A stretch of 64,000 nt of DNA, taken from Cristatella mucedo (lineage: Eukaryota; Bryozoa; Phylactolaemata; Cristatellidae). The notes beneath the pieces were generated by a model. That model did not search any database and had not been told where the DNA came from. It saw only the letters and a program-made list of their open reading frames with translations. The number at the start of each line of letters is the position of its first letter. The first letter of the stretch is position 1. A program made the translations under genes and the position numbers. Where the stretch lies: assembly GCA_009760855.2 (NCBI GenBank), contig WPIO01000018.1, positions 2,032,501 to 2,096,500 of the forward strand, read 5' to 3'. Positions 25,691 through 36,187 of the stretch are shown here, one piece after another.

Positions 25691-25825
25691 ATTCATTGGC
25701 ATTTGTATTGTGTCATAAGAGAACTTGATATCTATTCTAATGCTTCACATACGCCACGGGGCTCAAGCCCACGACCTTGACCAGACCTTGGTCGGTGTGA
25801 GGACCTTTAATCACTGGGCCAAACG
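25691..25825 (-). mobile_element. SINE-A copy
   Basis: Reverse-oriented. The L2-like 3' end (complement of AATAGATATCAAGTTCTCTT), the B box complement GGGCTCAAGCCC and the A-box complement ending TCACTGGGCCAAAC. Confidence 0.75.
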
Positions 25826-25833
25826 GGCTAATA

Positions 25834-26200
25834 GTAATAATAGTAGTAGTAGGACATTCGTAGAATACCCTAGGTAAAGAAATTGTCTTTAAGAGCTTTA
25901 CATTTGCTGGTCAGGAAGTACTCCAATTGTTACTGATAATAGTTGTTCCATTCTCGCGACTTGTCAAGATTTGAAGTTGGTTCGAGGCACAGCTAAACGA
26001 CTTTGAGTTAAACGGGCGGATCGTATGAAAAGACGCCTGATTGAGAATTACTTAGAAAAGGGTTGGCCGAAGCACGAGAATGAAGTGATCTAAAAGTGAG
26101 TGGCAAACCGTAAAGTCTATACGCTACTGGATTAGAAGCCTGTAGAGGTCTGTGAGAGGTTGTGCAATGCGGCGATTGCGACAGTCACGACAGACACGTC
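25834..26200 (-). mobile_element. L2-A-like LINE, diverged copy
   Basis: Reverse-oriented tail followed by degraded ORF. In the minus-strand reading [13 protein letters not shown] and VPRTNFKS can be recognised against [13 protein letters not shown] and IPRTNLKS of better copies. Several stops and frameshifts. Confidence 0.6.
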
Positions 26201-26370
26201 TCGTCGCAGAGTTGTGCACTAACTGTAGGCACCTTAGCACACAGTCCGAAAAAACTGCGAGCAGTGAGTTACAAAAGTCGAGACGGTACGTCCAAAATTA
26301 ACAGACCAGTTTGAATGCGTTAGTCTTGCCTAAGTGGGTCCAGACTTCTCGTCGGGGGGTGCGCACTTTC

Positions 26371-26510
26371 TCCCACCCTCTCTCTCTCTTTCTCTCTCTC
26401 TCTCTCTTTCTCTCTGTCTCTCTCTGTCTATCTCTATCTCTCTCTGTCTCTCTGTCTCTCTGTCTCTCTGTCTCTCTGTCTCTCTGTCTCTCTGTCTCTC
26501 TGTCTCTCTG

Positions 26511-26600
<90 letters not shown>
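26371..26600. repeat. (CT)n / (CTGT)n microsatellite
   Basis: A compound repeat: CT dinucleotides, then about ten TCTCTCTG octamers, then a pure CT run. The poly-Ser/Leu and poly-Arg/Glu frames are artefacts. Confidence 0.97.
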
Positions 26601-26603
<3 letters not shown>

Positions 26604-27539
26604 ACGGGCACCAGTGCCAGCGCCGGCTCGAATGCGTGTCTGCGGCTCGTGCGACTTGCCCCAAGCTTACCGCCACCCGGCCAAGGCCGGTCAGGTCTGC
26701 CCCGATAAGTCGCGCGATGGGAGACTCTAGGCGGAACCCACTTGCAGCGAACGGGCATCCCACGCGGTGCTACTCAATGTTTTGTAGCCCCCCTCAGCTT
26801 GCAGTTGCGCTGAGGCTGTGCTGGCTGCAGCGAACGCTGATCATCGTCCGCGCCGCGACAGTGTGAGCGGCGGCAGCGGTGCCGCGAAGAGCCCGACGGA
26901 GGCCGCTCCGGCCGTGACCTCTTCGAGCGCCGCCCGATCAGCGCGGGCTCTTCGCGGCGTCGGTGCGGCGCGCAGCGCAGGCAGCGCAGCGTCCGGACTT
27001 GTTTCGTCTCGCGACCGGCGCGCGCGCTCGACTTCGAGCTGCGGCGCGCCGTTAGGCGTAGGCGATCGAACAAGCTGCGCGACCGGCCGGAGGTCTGAGC
27101 GGCTCGTTCGAATACGCCGCGAACGGTCGACTGGTCGGCTCCACTGGGCGCCGGTGAGTGTGTGATAAAAGACTTCCGCATCGTGAAAGCAAGCAAGAAA
27201 GAGAGAAGTGTAGAAAAGGGGGCACACCTTGGGTTCCGACCGCTTCGGAATGACCTGACGCGGCGTGTGCCGGACGAATAGAGGTCCCACGCGCGACCGT
27301 TCGCCTTCTCAATGATAACTACAGCTGATAAGGTCAAGATCTAACTTGATTCATGATTCTACCTAGAAACCCCGTAGTTAAAATGGCCATACATTCATTT
27401 TGAAATAGACGTAGATTGAATAGATTGAGGGACAAGAGATGAAGCAGAGAGATAAAATATTTAAATAGCTAGACGAATGAACTTATGATGTATATAAGAT
27501 GTATACATGATGTATATAAGCGTATATACAGCATCTGTA
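26601..27539. other. GC-rich, no gene recognised
   Basis: 26640-27170 is CpG-rich with mirrored long frames (187, 149 and 115 codons). No domain is recognised. 27340-27540 is AT-rich. Confidence 0.35.
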
Positions 27540-27592
27540 AAGTGCGTGGAAAGAGATTCAGATCTCTGAGGGCGTTATGCAAATGTATTATA
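27540..27592 (+). mobile_element. L2-type 3' tail fragment
   Basis: TGTAAAGTGCGTGGAAAGAG, then TCTCTGAGGGCGTTATGCAAATG and an AT tail, the SINE-A/L2-A terminal signature. Confidence 0.6.
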
Positions 27593-27611
27593 TATATATA
27601 TATGTATATAT

Positions 27612-27727
<116 letters not shown>

Positions 27728-29219
27728 GGACAGATTAGATAGGTGAGATGGGGAGATGGAACGATTAGATAGGGGAAATGGAGAGGCAGAGAGTGAATGA
27801 GCGAGATGAATCAAACAACTTCTCTGACTAGACAGAAAATAGTCTTTTGAAGCTACTCCCTCAGCGGTCGAGGCAGTTACCTTTACTGCAAGAGATGAGG
27901 TCGCGGAAGCAATGCTGCACATATCGTTGCACCGTATGTCATCTACTAGTGCGGCCTGGCTTCCGCTCTCAGGCATCTCGAGCCGCCGGCGCTGACTTCG
28001 CTGCTTCGCTGTGCGCAGGTGAACGGGGACAAGTTGGACCGGGGTAAATGAGAACGGAGCGCTGAAAGACCTCGGCAGCCTCGGCGCCGACTCGGGACTT
28101 TTCATGTAAGCAAGGCTGGCCGCGGCGGGCGACGTTTGAAAGCTTGCGTTATCTAGCCCTGGCCGGAGCGGCCGGCGCCATTGGCGACGCGATTGCGGCA
28201 GCTCGGTGAGCCGAACAAGGAGCTGACACTCGGTTACCCTATGCCCCCCGGCTTCTAACAAGTGACCCGGATGCAGAGGAGGATGCACGTTTGCGACAAC
28301 CGCTCGCAGCAGTCGCCTAGCGGCGTTCTAGCGAGAGTCGGGACGAGTTCTGCAAAGTTAGCAGTCGGACAGAGATCGCGGCAGGCAATGCGAGCAACGG
28401 AAACTCGTCTGGACCGATGGCCGATGCGGCATCGAGCGACCTCTGCCGGCATCGGGCGACAGAAGCGACTGCCGCCGACCGACCTTGGAGGTCGCCATGC
28501 GTGTCGCACGTCGCACGTCGACATGCCTTCTCGAAGGTGGCGGTTTGAAATTTCGACGACGACGCGAGCGCTATCTAGCTTCCCTCTGCCACTGCGAAGC
28601 ACCGCAAATTGCTTTCTACATCCGGCTGCCGGATCTGGCTTCGCTAGCCTCGGCGGGAGTGGGCGTTCGCGACTGATTTGGCGCGGGCCAAGGGGTCATT
28701 ACGAATTTGTTTTGTTCGGCCGCGCGCGGCATTCGGAGCAGTTTGGATGATTATCGCGAGATCCTGAACGCGAACTCGCGCGCTTTCCACAGAAGGAGTG
28801 CGTGATTCAGGCAGCATGGCGTGCGCTGGGTGCTATTCGGTGTACGAAGTCCAAGCCTGCTGCCGCTGTTGGAAGTGATCGCACTGCGAATTAGAAAGTG
28901 TTCTTTCCTCATCGCTTCCTCGTCGCCTCCTCAAGACTAGGTGCCCGCTTTGCGCTGAGCCAAGCGGAATCTCGCGCCGGGCTATTTCCAGCCGCCTCCC
29001 TAGCGGATTGTTAGCAACGCGCTCGCCTGCGTTCGCTTCCTGCTTCCGGTGTGCTACGCAATTGATCGGTTAAGCCGGCCTCCGAGGCGCAACCTCCGAG
29101 GAGTTGCTATTTGGTTGAGCTAGCAGCCGTCGAATGCGTCGAGATGCCGGCTTCTCGAGAACCGATTCCCGCGCGATCTCGCCACCTCGGACATTTGCCG
29201 TATGGATTTTTCCCACCGC
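27728..29219. other. No gene recognised
   Basis: GC content rises from about 27950. Mirror frames (162 codons plus, 115 and 237 minus) with no recognisable domain. Confidence 0.35.
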
Positions 29220-29221
29220 AT

Positions 29222-29372
29222 TAATAATAATGCATCTCCGTCTGTAACTCGACAAAGCCATAAAGACTATGTGGGTGTTACGCAGGAGAGTTTTTTATAG
29301 CGCACTCACAGCCTAAGCGGCTTTCGGTCCGCATTCGGCAGCCGATAGACTTTATCTCACGCGACAAAGTGA
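29222..29372 (-). mobile_element. L2-B 3' tail fragment
   Basis: Reverse-oriented: GCATCTCCGTCTGTAACTCG, TATGTGGGTGTTACGC and the complement of the CGAAAGCCGCTTAGGCTGTG block. It matches the tails at 38866, 47418 and 59921. Confidence 0.85.
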
Positions 29373-29887
29373 CAAAGTGAGTAAGTGGGAAGCACTCCAG
29401 TGCATATGGGAAAGCTGCAGCGTAGGAACGTCTATCCTGCAGCCGACTGTACGGGAAGCGCTAGCGTTGGCGGTCCGTCGTCCTAGCTCGGCGCTGAAAC
29501 TGGTGCGAGCTCTAGCTGGCCTTGGCTGGGGCTTGGAAGGGGTGCTCGCGGGCGCGCGCGTGCGCGGGGTAAGGGGTGCCTCCGCGGCGCTTCCCCGCGG
29601 GCACCGCTGATGCGCTCTCTCGCGCGCGCGCCCACTGGCTTGGACGCCCAGGCCTGCCTGGACGCCGCACGTTCAGCCAGGGCGGGGCGCTCCGACCGCG
29701 GACGGCGCGGCGCGAGGCGAGCACGCTCATCGGTTTCGCGCGCTGCCGCTGGTACGAGCTCGCTCGCCGCCTCCGGTCGTCCCCGGCTCGAGCGACTGCC
29801 GAAGCGCCGGGCTGCTTGCGCACCGGACCGACACGAGTTTTCAGCAGCAGCCGAATGCAGGCGCGCTGGGGCTCGGCGAGCCAGTCC

Positions 29888-29910
29888 GGGCATGCCCGGA
29901 CGGGATGTTC
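29888..29910 (+). promoter_or_regulatory. p53-family response element candidate
   Basis: GGGCATGCCC at 29888-29897 is a perfect RRRCWWGYYY half-site. After 3 bp, CGGGATGTTC (29901-29910) matches a second half-site at 8 of 10 positions. It lies about 210 bp upstream of the GADD45 start codon. Mammalian GADD45A is a classic p53 target, though through an intronic site. A half-site alone occurs by chance about once per 4 kb, so this is suggestive only. Confidence 0.35.
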
Positions 29911-29930
29911 ATGGCCGCTGACAAAAACAG

Positions 29931-29979
29931 CCAATGGCGTTCGTCGCATCGAGGGCGGGCTCGGGCGCCCGCATAAAGA
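29931..29979 (+). promoter_or_regulatory. GADD45 core promoter candidate
   Basis: In order: CCAAT (29931-29935), a GC box GGGCGG (29954-29959) and a TATA-like CATAAAGA (29972-29979). This spacing would put the transcription start near 30000-30010 and give a 5' UTR of about 100 nt. The surrounding sequence is CpG-rich. Confidence 0.5.
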
Positions 29980-30106
29980 GCCGCGGCCGCCGGTCCGACG
30001 GGTATTACGGCGTACGCCATCGTCCGGTTGCCAGCTCGCGCGAGTCGCGTGCTGCTTTCGTTACGCTCAACAGCATTCGCTGGATTTACGCATCGCGCAA
30101 AGAGCC

Positions 30107-30141
30107 ATGGTTCACAGTCACGACCGCCTGCCATCGGAAAG
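30107..30141 (+). CDS. GADD45 exon 1 (coding part)
   Basis: ATG in GCCATGG context. It encodes MVHSHDRLPSE plus two bases (AG) of a split Arg codon and ends at the donor AAAG|GTACGT. In vertebrate GADD45 genes exon 1 also encodes a short leader ending in a phase-2 split Arg before Met-Asp, which strongly supports this exon despite its size. Intron 1 is 1041 bp. Confidence 0.8.
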
Positions 30142-32270
30142 GTACGTTCCTCGGCGTGGCTAGCTGGCGTCGGCGCGTCTCATTCGGCAGCGCCTGCCGT
30201 GGGCGGGTTTCCCCAGCTTTGCTCCGCCGGGAGGTTACTGCGTCGCTGACCGATTGCGCCGACTGCGCCGTCGCGGCGGCGGCCGCGGTCGGCCACCGGA
30301 GTCGAAGATTCTCCTGTGCTGTCTGCCGCCGATCTCACAGCCGCTTCTAGCTGGATTGGTTCCGCTAGTACCCAGCCCTAGCGCGGACGCGCGGGGCGAC
30401 CGCGTGGCCTAGGCGTGCGTCGGCCTGCCCGACCCTGCCCGCACGGTTTCGGCGGCGACTGGTGCCGTGGCCGCACTGTCGCCGAATAGCCGCCGAGTAG
30501 CAATCCAGCGTTCGATCGGCGCCTCTGCGGCAGGCCAGTTCAGGAGCGGAGTAAGGAGGTGTGCAGGCGGGCAAGCGGAGAGCGGTCGGCGCCGCCGCGT
30601 GCGCTCTATCGAGCGCGGCGCCTTCGCTCAGTTGCCGGCGGAAGGGGGGGGTGGGTGGTGGTGGCGCCGCACGGCACGGCACGGTGCCCCCGTTCGCAGC
30701 ATCATTACTTCCGCCGGCCGGCAATTGCGGCTGTCGTCGTCGACGGGCGCCCTCTCCGGTGTCGGCCTCATCCGGAAGATGCCGCTTTAGTCGACTGTGG
30801 GCGGTGTTACTTAGTTGGGGGGGTCCGTTCGGTTAGGGAGCCCAGCGTCGCTGTTGACGGGGAGCGGGCGCGACAGTGCGCGCGCCCCCCCCAATACCGA
30901 GCCGGACGCTGGCGGTCCGGGACGCTGGTGGTCCGTCGCGCCGGCTGCCGTCCTGCTCCGCGTGGCTGCGCCGCCGCGGTTGGGTCAGCCGTCATCACCC
31001 CCTGCCAGTGGACTGGTCCGGGAATGCCTCGCGGCCGCTCGTCTGCGGCGACCGCTGCATCTTGGGAACGAAGGAGCGGGTAGTTAGATAACGAGTCACC
31101 GCAGCCGCCGCCGACGCTTGCTTGCGGAGGGAGGGATCATTCCGCACTTGCCAGCGTGCAGCCTTTTGCCGTTTCTCTCTAGGATGGACGCAGCTTTCTG
31201 TACTGCGAGCTTCGGCGGCGGCCGCCGCCGCGAGTGCGAGCTCGGTGAGCAGCTGAAGCTGGCGCTCGCGGACGCCCGGGAGGAGGAGCGGCTCGTGTGC
31301 GGCGTCTACGACTGCGCCACGCGACTCCAAAAGTGAGCGGCGGAGGACGCGCGTGCCGACCCGCAGCGGCGGCGGACGGGAAGGGGGGCGGTGGGATCGC
31401 CGTCGGGCGCGACCTCGCGCTGGCGCACCGCCGGTCCTCGCTGGCTGGCTGGCCGGCTCGAGAGCTGACTGCTTAACTGCCTCGCCCGGCTGCCGGCTGT
31501 CCTTGCAGGAGCTCGAGTGACGTCGCGCTGTGCGTGCTGGCCAACGACTGCGCCTCGGACGCCATGTCTCACATAAGCTTCGTTCTGCTCGAGGCGTTCT
31601 GCTGGGAGAGCTTTATCCCCGTGCTAAAGGTAAGGAGGAGGCGCTCGCAGCAGCCTTGGGCATTCGTAGCAGTCCTTCTTGACTTTCTCCGATTGTTCTC
31701 GCGTTTCTTTTCGTCTCTTCCGAATGCCACCCTTTCGGAGCGGAGGCAGGAAGCGGAAATGCTGCTGCCGGCCGTCGCCTTCGCTGCCTGCGTCCGTTTG
31801 CGTTGATCTCGATGCGACCGGTCGTTTCGCTCGAGCGAACTGCATTGGATGCCCTCCACCTCTTTCTTTCTAGGTCGACAGTGCGGCGAAGCTGAAAGCC
31901 ATAGTCGATGGCTGCCGCGACTCGGCGTGCAGCGACAGCAGCAGCCCGTTCAGCTGTCTGCTGGTCGAGGTAAGCCGCCGCCGCCGGCTGCTGCCGCTGC
32001 GGCTGCTGCTGCTGCCGGCCGCGCTGGCTTCGACGCTCGGCCTGCTGTCTGAGCTGCCCTGCTGCTCTCGCCTCCGCGCGCCGATGCCTCGGTGGCCACC
32101 AGTCACCAGCTCCCTGTCTAGCTTCAACGCTCTTCTCTGCCCGCGAACAGGAAGCTACACCTTCGGCGGCGGCGGCACTCAGTGCCCCGGATGCGAACGC
32201 ACTACGCGTCTGCCGTATGGTGGCGGCCGAGTGTCGCGATCCCTTCGTCGCTGAGCTGCCGGCGCCGTGA
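30107..32270 (+). CDS. GADD45 family protein, five exons
   Basis: Stress-induced adaptor of the GADD45 family (L7Ae-like fold). Known members bind PCNA, CDK1/cyclin B and the MTK1/MEKK4 kinase to arrest the cell cycle and activate p38/JNK. Joined exons 30107-30141, 31183-31332, 31509-31629, 31874-31969 and 32151-32270 give 522 nt, 173 residues plus stop (human paralogues are about 160). Seen: GVYDCATRLQK (residues 52-62) against human GVYEAAKLLN; VALCVLAND (67-75) against VVLCLLAAD; SFVLLEAFCWE (85-95) against HFTLIQAFCCE; VDSAAKLKAI (103-112) against VSNPGRLAEL; CLLVE at the end of exon 4 against CVLVT; the tail CRMVAAECRDPFVAELPAP. All introns are GT-AG. The start has a good Kozak context (GCCATGG). 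The acidic loop is short and weakly acidic compared with vertebrate proteins. Orthology to one vertebrate paralogue cannot be assigned. Confidence 0.92.
31183..31332 (+). CDS. GADD45 exon 2
   Basis: Acceptor TTTCTCTCTAG|GATGGAC, donor CAAAA|GTGAGC, both phase 2. Encodes residues 12-62, including an Arg-rich insertion (GGGRRRE), a helix-like LGEQLKLALADAREEERL and GVYDCATRLQ. Its Met-Asp junction mirrors the vertebrate exon 2 start. Confidence 0.93.
31509..31629 (+). CDS. GADD45 exon 3
   Basis: Acceptor GTCCTTGCAG|GAGC, donor CTAAAG|GTAAGG (phase 0). Encodes residues 62-102, the most conserved core: SSSDVALCVLANDCAS and SFVLLEAFCWESFIPVLK. In vertebrates, as I recall the gene structure, the reading continues without interruption into the next segment, so the downstream intron is extra. 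Confidence 0.94.
31874..31969 (+). CDS. GADD45 exon 4
   Basis: Acceptor TTTCTTTCTAG|GTCG, donor GTCGAG|GTAAGC, both phase 0. Encodes residues 103-134: VDSAAKLKAIVDGCRDSAC, a Ser-rich linker and FSCLLVE, equivalent to the second half of vertebrate exon 3. Confidence 0.93.
32151..32270 (+). CDS. GADD45 exon 5 (terminal coding part)
   Basis: Acceptor GCGAACAG|GAAGC (weak polypyrimidine tract, but the frame and homology fit). Encodes residues 135-173: an Ala/Pro-rich start, then LRVCRMVAAECRDPFVAELP and Ala-Pro-stop (TGA at 32268-32270). The intron position before it corresponds to the vertebrate LVT|N boundary. The family C-terminus contains the PCNA/p21-interacting region. Confidence 0.88.
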   Translation, partial: EATPSAAAALSAPDANALRVCRMVAAECRDPFVAELPAP

Positions 32271-33225
32271 GAGCCAACGGTACGACTCGCGGTGGTGGCT
32301 TTGGCTTCGCAGGCTGCCCGGCCTCTTCTGGCCTCGCGTTGCTCGCCTTGACCTCATCGTTTCGTGACCGAGCGGCGCTCGCGCTCGTTGCAGACGTCCG
32401 GCAGCGCCAGTGCCCGTGCACGAGAGTCGCTTGCGTCGGCTCTGTCGCCAGCGACTCTCCCGTCGCCATATCGGTTCGGCTCGGCGGCGACGGCGTGCGG
32501 CGTCGCCATCGCCGCCGCCGTCGACGACGACGACGACGAGTGCTGACTTGACCGGATTCAACCAGCCTTCTTCGGATCAGAGCTGCTCAGGGCAGCAAGC
32601 GGCGGGGCCGTCGCGGACCTTGACGACGACGAGACCGCCTCGATCGCGACTGGCTTCTTCTGTCGCTGCTGCTGCTGCCCGCGAAAGCAGTCAGCCCGGA
32701 TTTCCCTGTCGCCGAGAAGAGGAGGGCCAGCTAGCTAGCTAGCTAGCTAGCTGTCTGTTCGATCCAAAGACGGTCAGTCGAAGGAAGAAAATGTCGCTAC
32801 GTGTCCACTCAGCGAACTACGTGCTTGCACGTATCCCCCATGTGCGAGAGCGAGCGGCGACCGGCGACACGCGGGTCGGCCCGCCGCTCGCTCGTCCGAC
32901 CCGCGGCGCAGCTGTCGTCGTCGCGATCGCTGTAGCCGCTCGCCGCCGCATATCGAGTTGGTCGCCGGAAGTATAACCGGTGCAGCGACGCATGCGTGCC
33001 CGAGAGACGATCGCTCGAGTTTGCTTCGCTCCTCGGGGTCGAAGCTGCTTCCCCGCCGGTTACTAAAAGAGATACACCGTGAGGCGCGGTGGCGAGGGTG
33101 CATCGACGTGGCATCGACGCGTTCGCTGTCGGTCGCGTCGCCGTGGAGAAGCGGCTCGAGCGAGCGAGCCGAGCCGCAGCCGGCGCCGGCACGTGTTGCC
33201 AGATAATAAATTTGACGGCAGTACG
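32271..33225 (+). other. GADD45 3' UTR (inferred)
   Basis: GC-rich sequence with no continuing frame of recognisable homology. It includes a short (AGCT)n run at 32729-32752. The extent rests on the first AATAAA downstream, so the length is an inference. Confidence 0.45.
33205..33210 (+). terminator. Poly(A) signal candidate
   Basis: AATAAA about 940 bp after the GADD45 stop codon, the first canonical hexamer in this GC-rich stretch. Cleavage would be expected about 10-30 bp further. Confidence 0.5.
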
Positions 33226-33699
33226 GCAATTGAGATTCGTGCCCTCTGCTCCGAGTAAGCGACCCGAGCGAACCGTCGAAGTCTTCGCGCCGCCGCGATA
33301 GTCACCGCCGCCGCCGCCGCCGAAAGACTCTCCCCAGCCTCTGTCCCGACGGGGTGCTGAAAACGAGCGCTACGCGACCGACGGAGGTGAACTCTAAGCG
33401 CCGAGCTCGCGCCTCCAGCCGATGCGAGTGGAAGCCGTTGCTGGCAGCAGCCGCCGCCCCCCACCTCGCCTCTTCAGCTGACGCCAGCGTGCCGCTTGAG
33501 CCCTCGAGACTAACCGTCCCTGGGCGCCGTGACCGGAACCTGCCGCCGCGATCTACGAGAACGTCGCTTGTCGTTAACGACACGGGCGCGGCTTTCCTTG
33601 TAACGGTCATCGCTACGCTTGGAAACGAAAAGCGTTGAACGGTTGGTTGTTCTCTTGCAGCTGGTTGTCGTATTTCGGAGCTATTCTAATATCCAGTTG

Positions 33700-34566
33700 A
33701 ATCGGCTCGAAATCTGGGTGTCATATTCCAAAGCAACCTCTCGCTAGACGACCACATCAGCTCCACAGTAAAGTCTGCCAACTTTCAGCTACATTACAGT
33801 GCTTAAATTCGGGCTTGTTTAGATAAGGATACCACGTCTAAGTTGGTCCATGCATTCGTGACATCCCGTCTCGACTTCTGCAACTCACTGCTTACTGGCC
33901 TACCAGCATGTGCGATCAGGCGATTGCAGCTGGTGCAAAACTCTGCAGCTAGGCTTGTCTGTCGTGAGCGTCGCAGTTGCCACATTACTCCACTTCTCGC
34001 CGACCTGCACTGGCTACCAGTCAAGCAACGGATTGACTTCAAGGTTTTGTCGCTCACTTTTAGGTTCCTTCATTCTATGGCTCCAGCCTATCTGTCATAT
34101 ACTACCCCATCAGGCCAAGCATCGTACCACTCGCTTTTCGGAATCCAACAGTCTGGAAATACCTCGTACAAACCTTAAATCTTTTGGAGACCGTGCATTT
34201 AGCTCGTATGCTCCCAAAGCCTGGAACTCCCTCCCGACCTGCGTCAGAACATCCCCTGACCTGACCACATTTAAAAGGAACTTAAAAGCACACCTATTTA
34301 GGACAGCATTTAGTGGGTCCCCGTGATTCGTCCTTGATGTGCTTATGCGTGCTGACACTGTGCATGCTGCCACTAACCACATTTGCATGCTGACCCTGTG
34401 CATGTCACCCCTAACCATATTATTCATTTTTGTTTTTCAAGCATGATTTTACTTACTATTCAATTGCATATCACTTTGCAGCAAATGTAAAGCGCCTAGA
34501 AAGAGATTAAATTCTCTGAGGGCGCTTTATCAAGTGCAATATTGTTATTATTATTATTATTATTAC
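33700..34566 (+). mobile_element. L2-A LINE, longest ORF remnant
   Basis: The longest L2-A copy on its 5' side. NLGVIFQSNLSLDDHISST (33711 onward), the typical block following the palm domain, is visible before a stop codon and the [16 protein letters not shown] segment. The ORF is broken by that stop and at least one frameshift near 34100 (frames 33843-34178 and 33910-34326). The 3' UTR, hairpin (AAGCGCCTAGAAAGAGATT) and (ATT)n are intact. It begins about 475 bp after the GADD45 poly(A) signal. Confidence 0.9.
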
Positions 34567-34654
34567 AGCTGACACGACCGCTTTGCCCAGAGATAGCGAA
34601 CTGTTTGCTGTTGGCACTGCACCCACAGTAGAAAGCTCAATACGGTAGCCATTG

Positions 34655-34830
34655 TCCACAAACCGTGAACGCTAAAGCCTAAAACCTGAATCATACACCC
34701 TGAGTCCTAAAACCCAAGCCTGCAGCTGTAAGCCTTAAACCCCAAACTCAAAAAGAATGCAAACCTTAAAGCACCGATCGCCGATCACCGAACTCTAAAT
34801 CCTAATTACTCAAATAATAAACCCTAAGAC
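34655..34830. repeat. Degenerate CCTAAA-type repeat
   Basis: A run of irregular CCTAAA, CCCTAA-like and CTTAAACC words (for example CCTAAAACCCAAGCCTG and AATAAACCCTAAGAC). It is too degenerate to call interstitial telomere. Confidence 0.4.
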
Positions 34831-34859
34831 AAAAAGATAACTTGAAACGTGTTTTTGAA

Positions 34860-35990
34860 AGTAAACATAAGCAGACCATGGGTACCAGGTTGAGATTCCT
34901 GGTCTGGACATAGTGCCCATAGCAGAAAGTTTGCTGTCCCTATGCATAGTCGACGCCATACTAGCAGGCTCTGTAAAGCTGGCGCATCTATGTAAAGCTG
35001 CGATGTACGGATATGTGACAAAATAACGTGAACAAACATCCATGAGAAGCTTGATACAATTTTGCTGACCGAGTCGTGGATGACACCCTGCTCCCAGTGG
35101 CTGCACATCTGGGACCACCCTACCCGGATTCTCATTCTTTCAGTCCATGTGGTCAAAAACGGTTGCTACTTTTGTTCGGGAATCTTCCGGCTTTAAGACC
35201 TGTGTTTTTTGTGTGGGCCATAGTTTGCATCCTTTGCTATCAGATCGCCACCAAAGACTATGCCTCGCACGGCTGTGATCTACCGACCTCCTTCCGGCTG
35301 TCTAACCATGTTTGTGAAGTATTCGGAGTTCCCCACTAAAATACTTGTGTGGGAGGGCCGTTATTGATTGCGGGAGACCAACATCAACGTTTAAGTTTAT
35401 AGCAGCAGCCAGACCCACTCATCTCTTGACTTTCTGGATAGAGTTCGAGAACATCGAGTCGCGGAGATTCCTTTCAATTTACCAATTTTCCCTTCAAAAG
35501 ATACGTGGTGTAAAGTGCAGGCTAGAAAGTCGTTTAAAAAAGCCTTGCTCTGAGAGCGATCTATCCGATTTTAATGATTTCTTTTGAGTCTGCACCAGGA
35601 AGCTTAGAAAGTCCAGGTTTTCTTTTACTCGAAAACCAAAGCCCTGCCAGTAGGTACCCAAAACAGATTTATAAGGCGGCGAACAGTTTGCTTGCCAACT
35701 CTGGAATGTCCCACTCCCAGAATATAAAGCAGCTTGGCCGACAAGTTTTTAGCTTTTCTCACTGAAGAGTTGCGAACGTTCTTGCCTCCACTGAGACCCC
35801 TTCGACTAAAGCACTGTTGAGTAGCAACCTATGACTTTCCTTGCAAGATTTTCCAAGGTTACGGCATGGTATGTGGCTACCTTAATAAAGTACATTATAC
35901 AGAGCTTGTCACTTGAAGATCCTGAGCGGCTTCCTCTGACATCTTCAGAGGCAGAACAACTTTGTCTAGCATTATTTTGGATTTTTAATA
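34860..35990 (+). pseudogene. L2-like LINE endonuclease fragment
   Basis: Frameshifted remnants of an apurinic-like endonuclease domain: LDTILLTESWMT (35050, equivalent to the LTETWL motif), AVIYRPPSGCL (35270), and a degraded GDxN...FLDRV segment (35370-35450). PKQIYKAANSLLANSG (35670), from the linker before reverse transcriptase, follows. Multiple stops. It differs in sequence from L2-A and L2-B fragments here, but no directly comparable region exists for L2-A. Confidence 0.6.
35050..35244 (+). repeat. Inverted duplication, left arm
   Basis: 195 bp that recur reverse-complemented at 36188-36382 with a single difference seen (CATGTGG versus CATGCGG). The arm is LINE endonuclease sequence. 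Confidence 0.9.
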
Positions 35991-36187
35991 CTTAGCTGGA
36001 TAACGTGGGTTGTTCCAATGTCTTTCAAATCGGCCATTATGATCACTGATGCTTGAAAAAGGCTGGATTTGGATTCAAAAGCCCTAGCAAACCGCAGTAA
36101 ACCTCGGTTATAAGCAAGCAGAAAATCAAATGCAAAAAGTTGCTTGTAATCGAGTTTGCTTGTAGGCAAGGTTGGTTATAGGCAAGG

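Noticed and set aside
32179-32561. Minus-strand frames of 96-119 codons over the last GADD45 exon
   Set aside because: Antisense shadows of the coding exon and the GC-rich 3' UTR.
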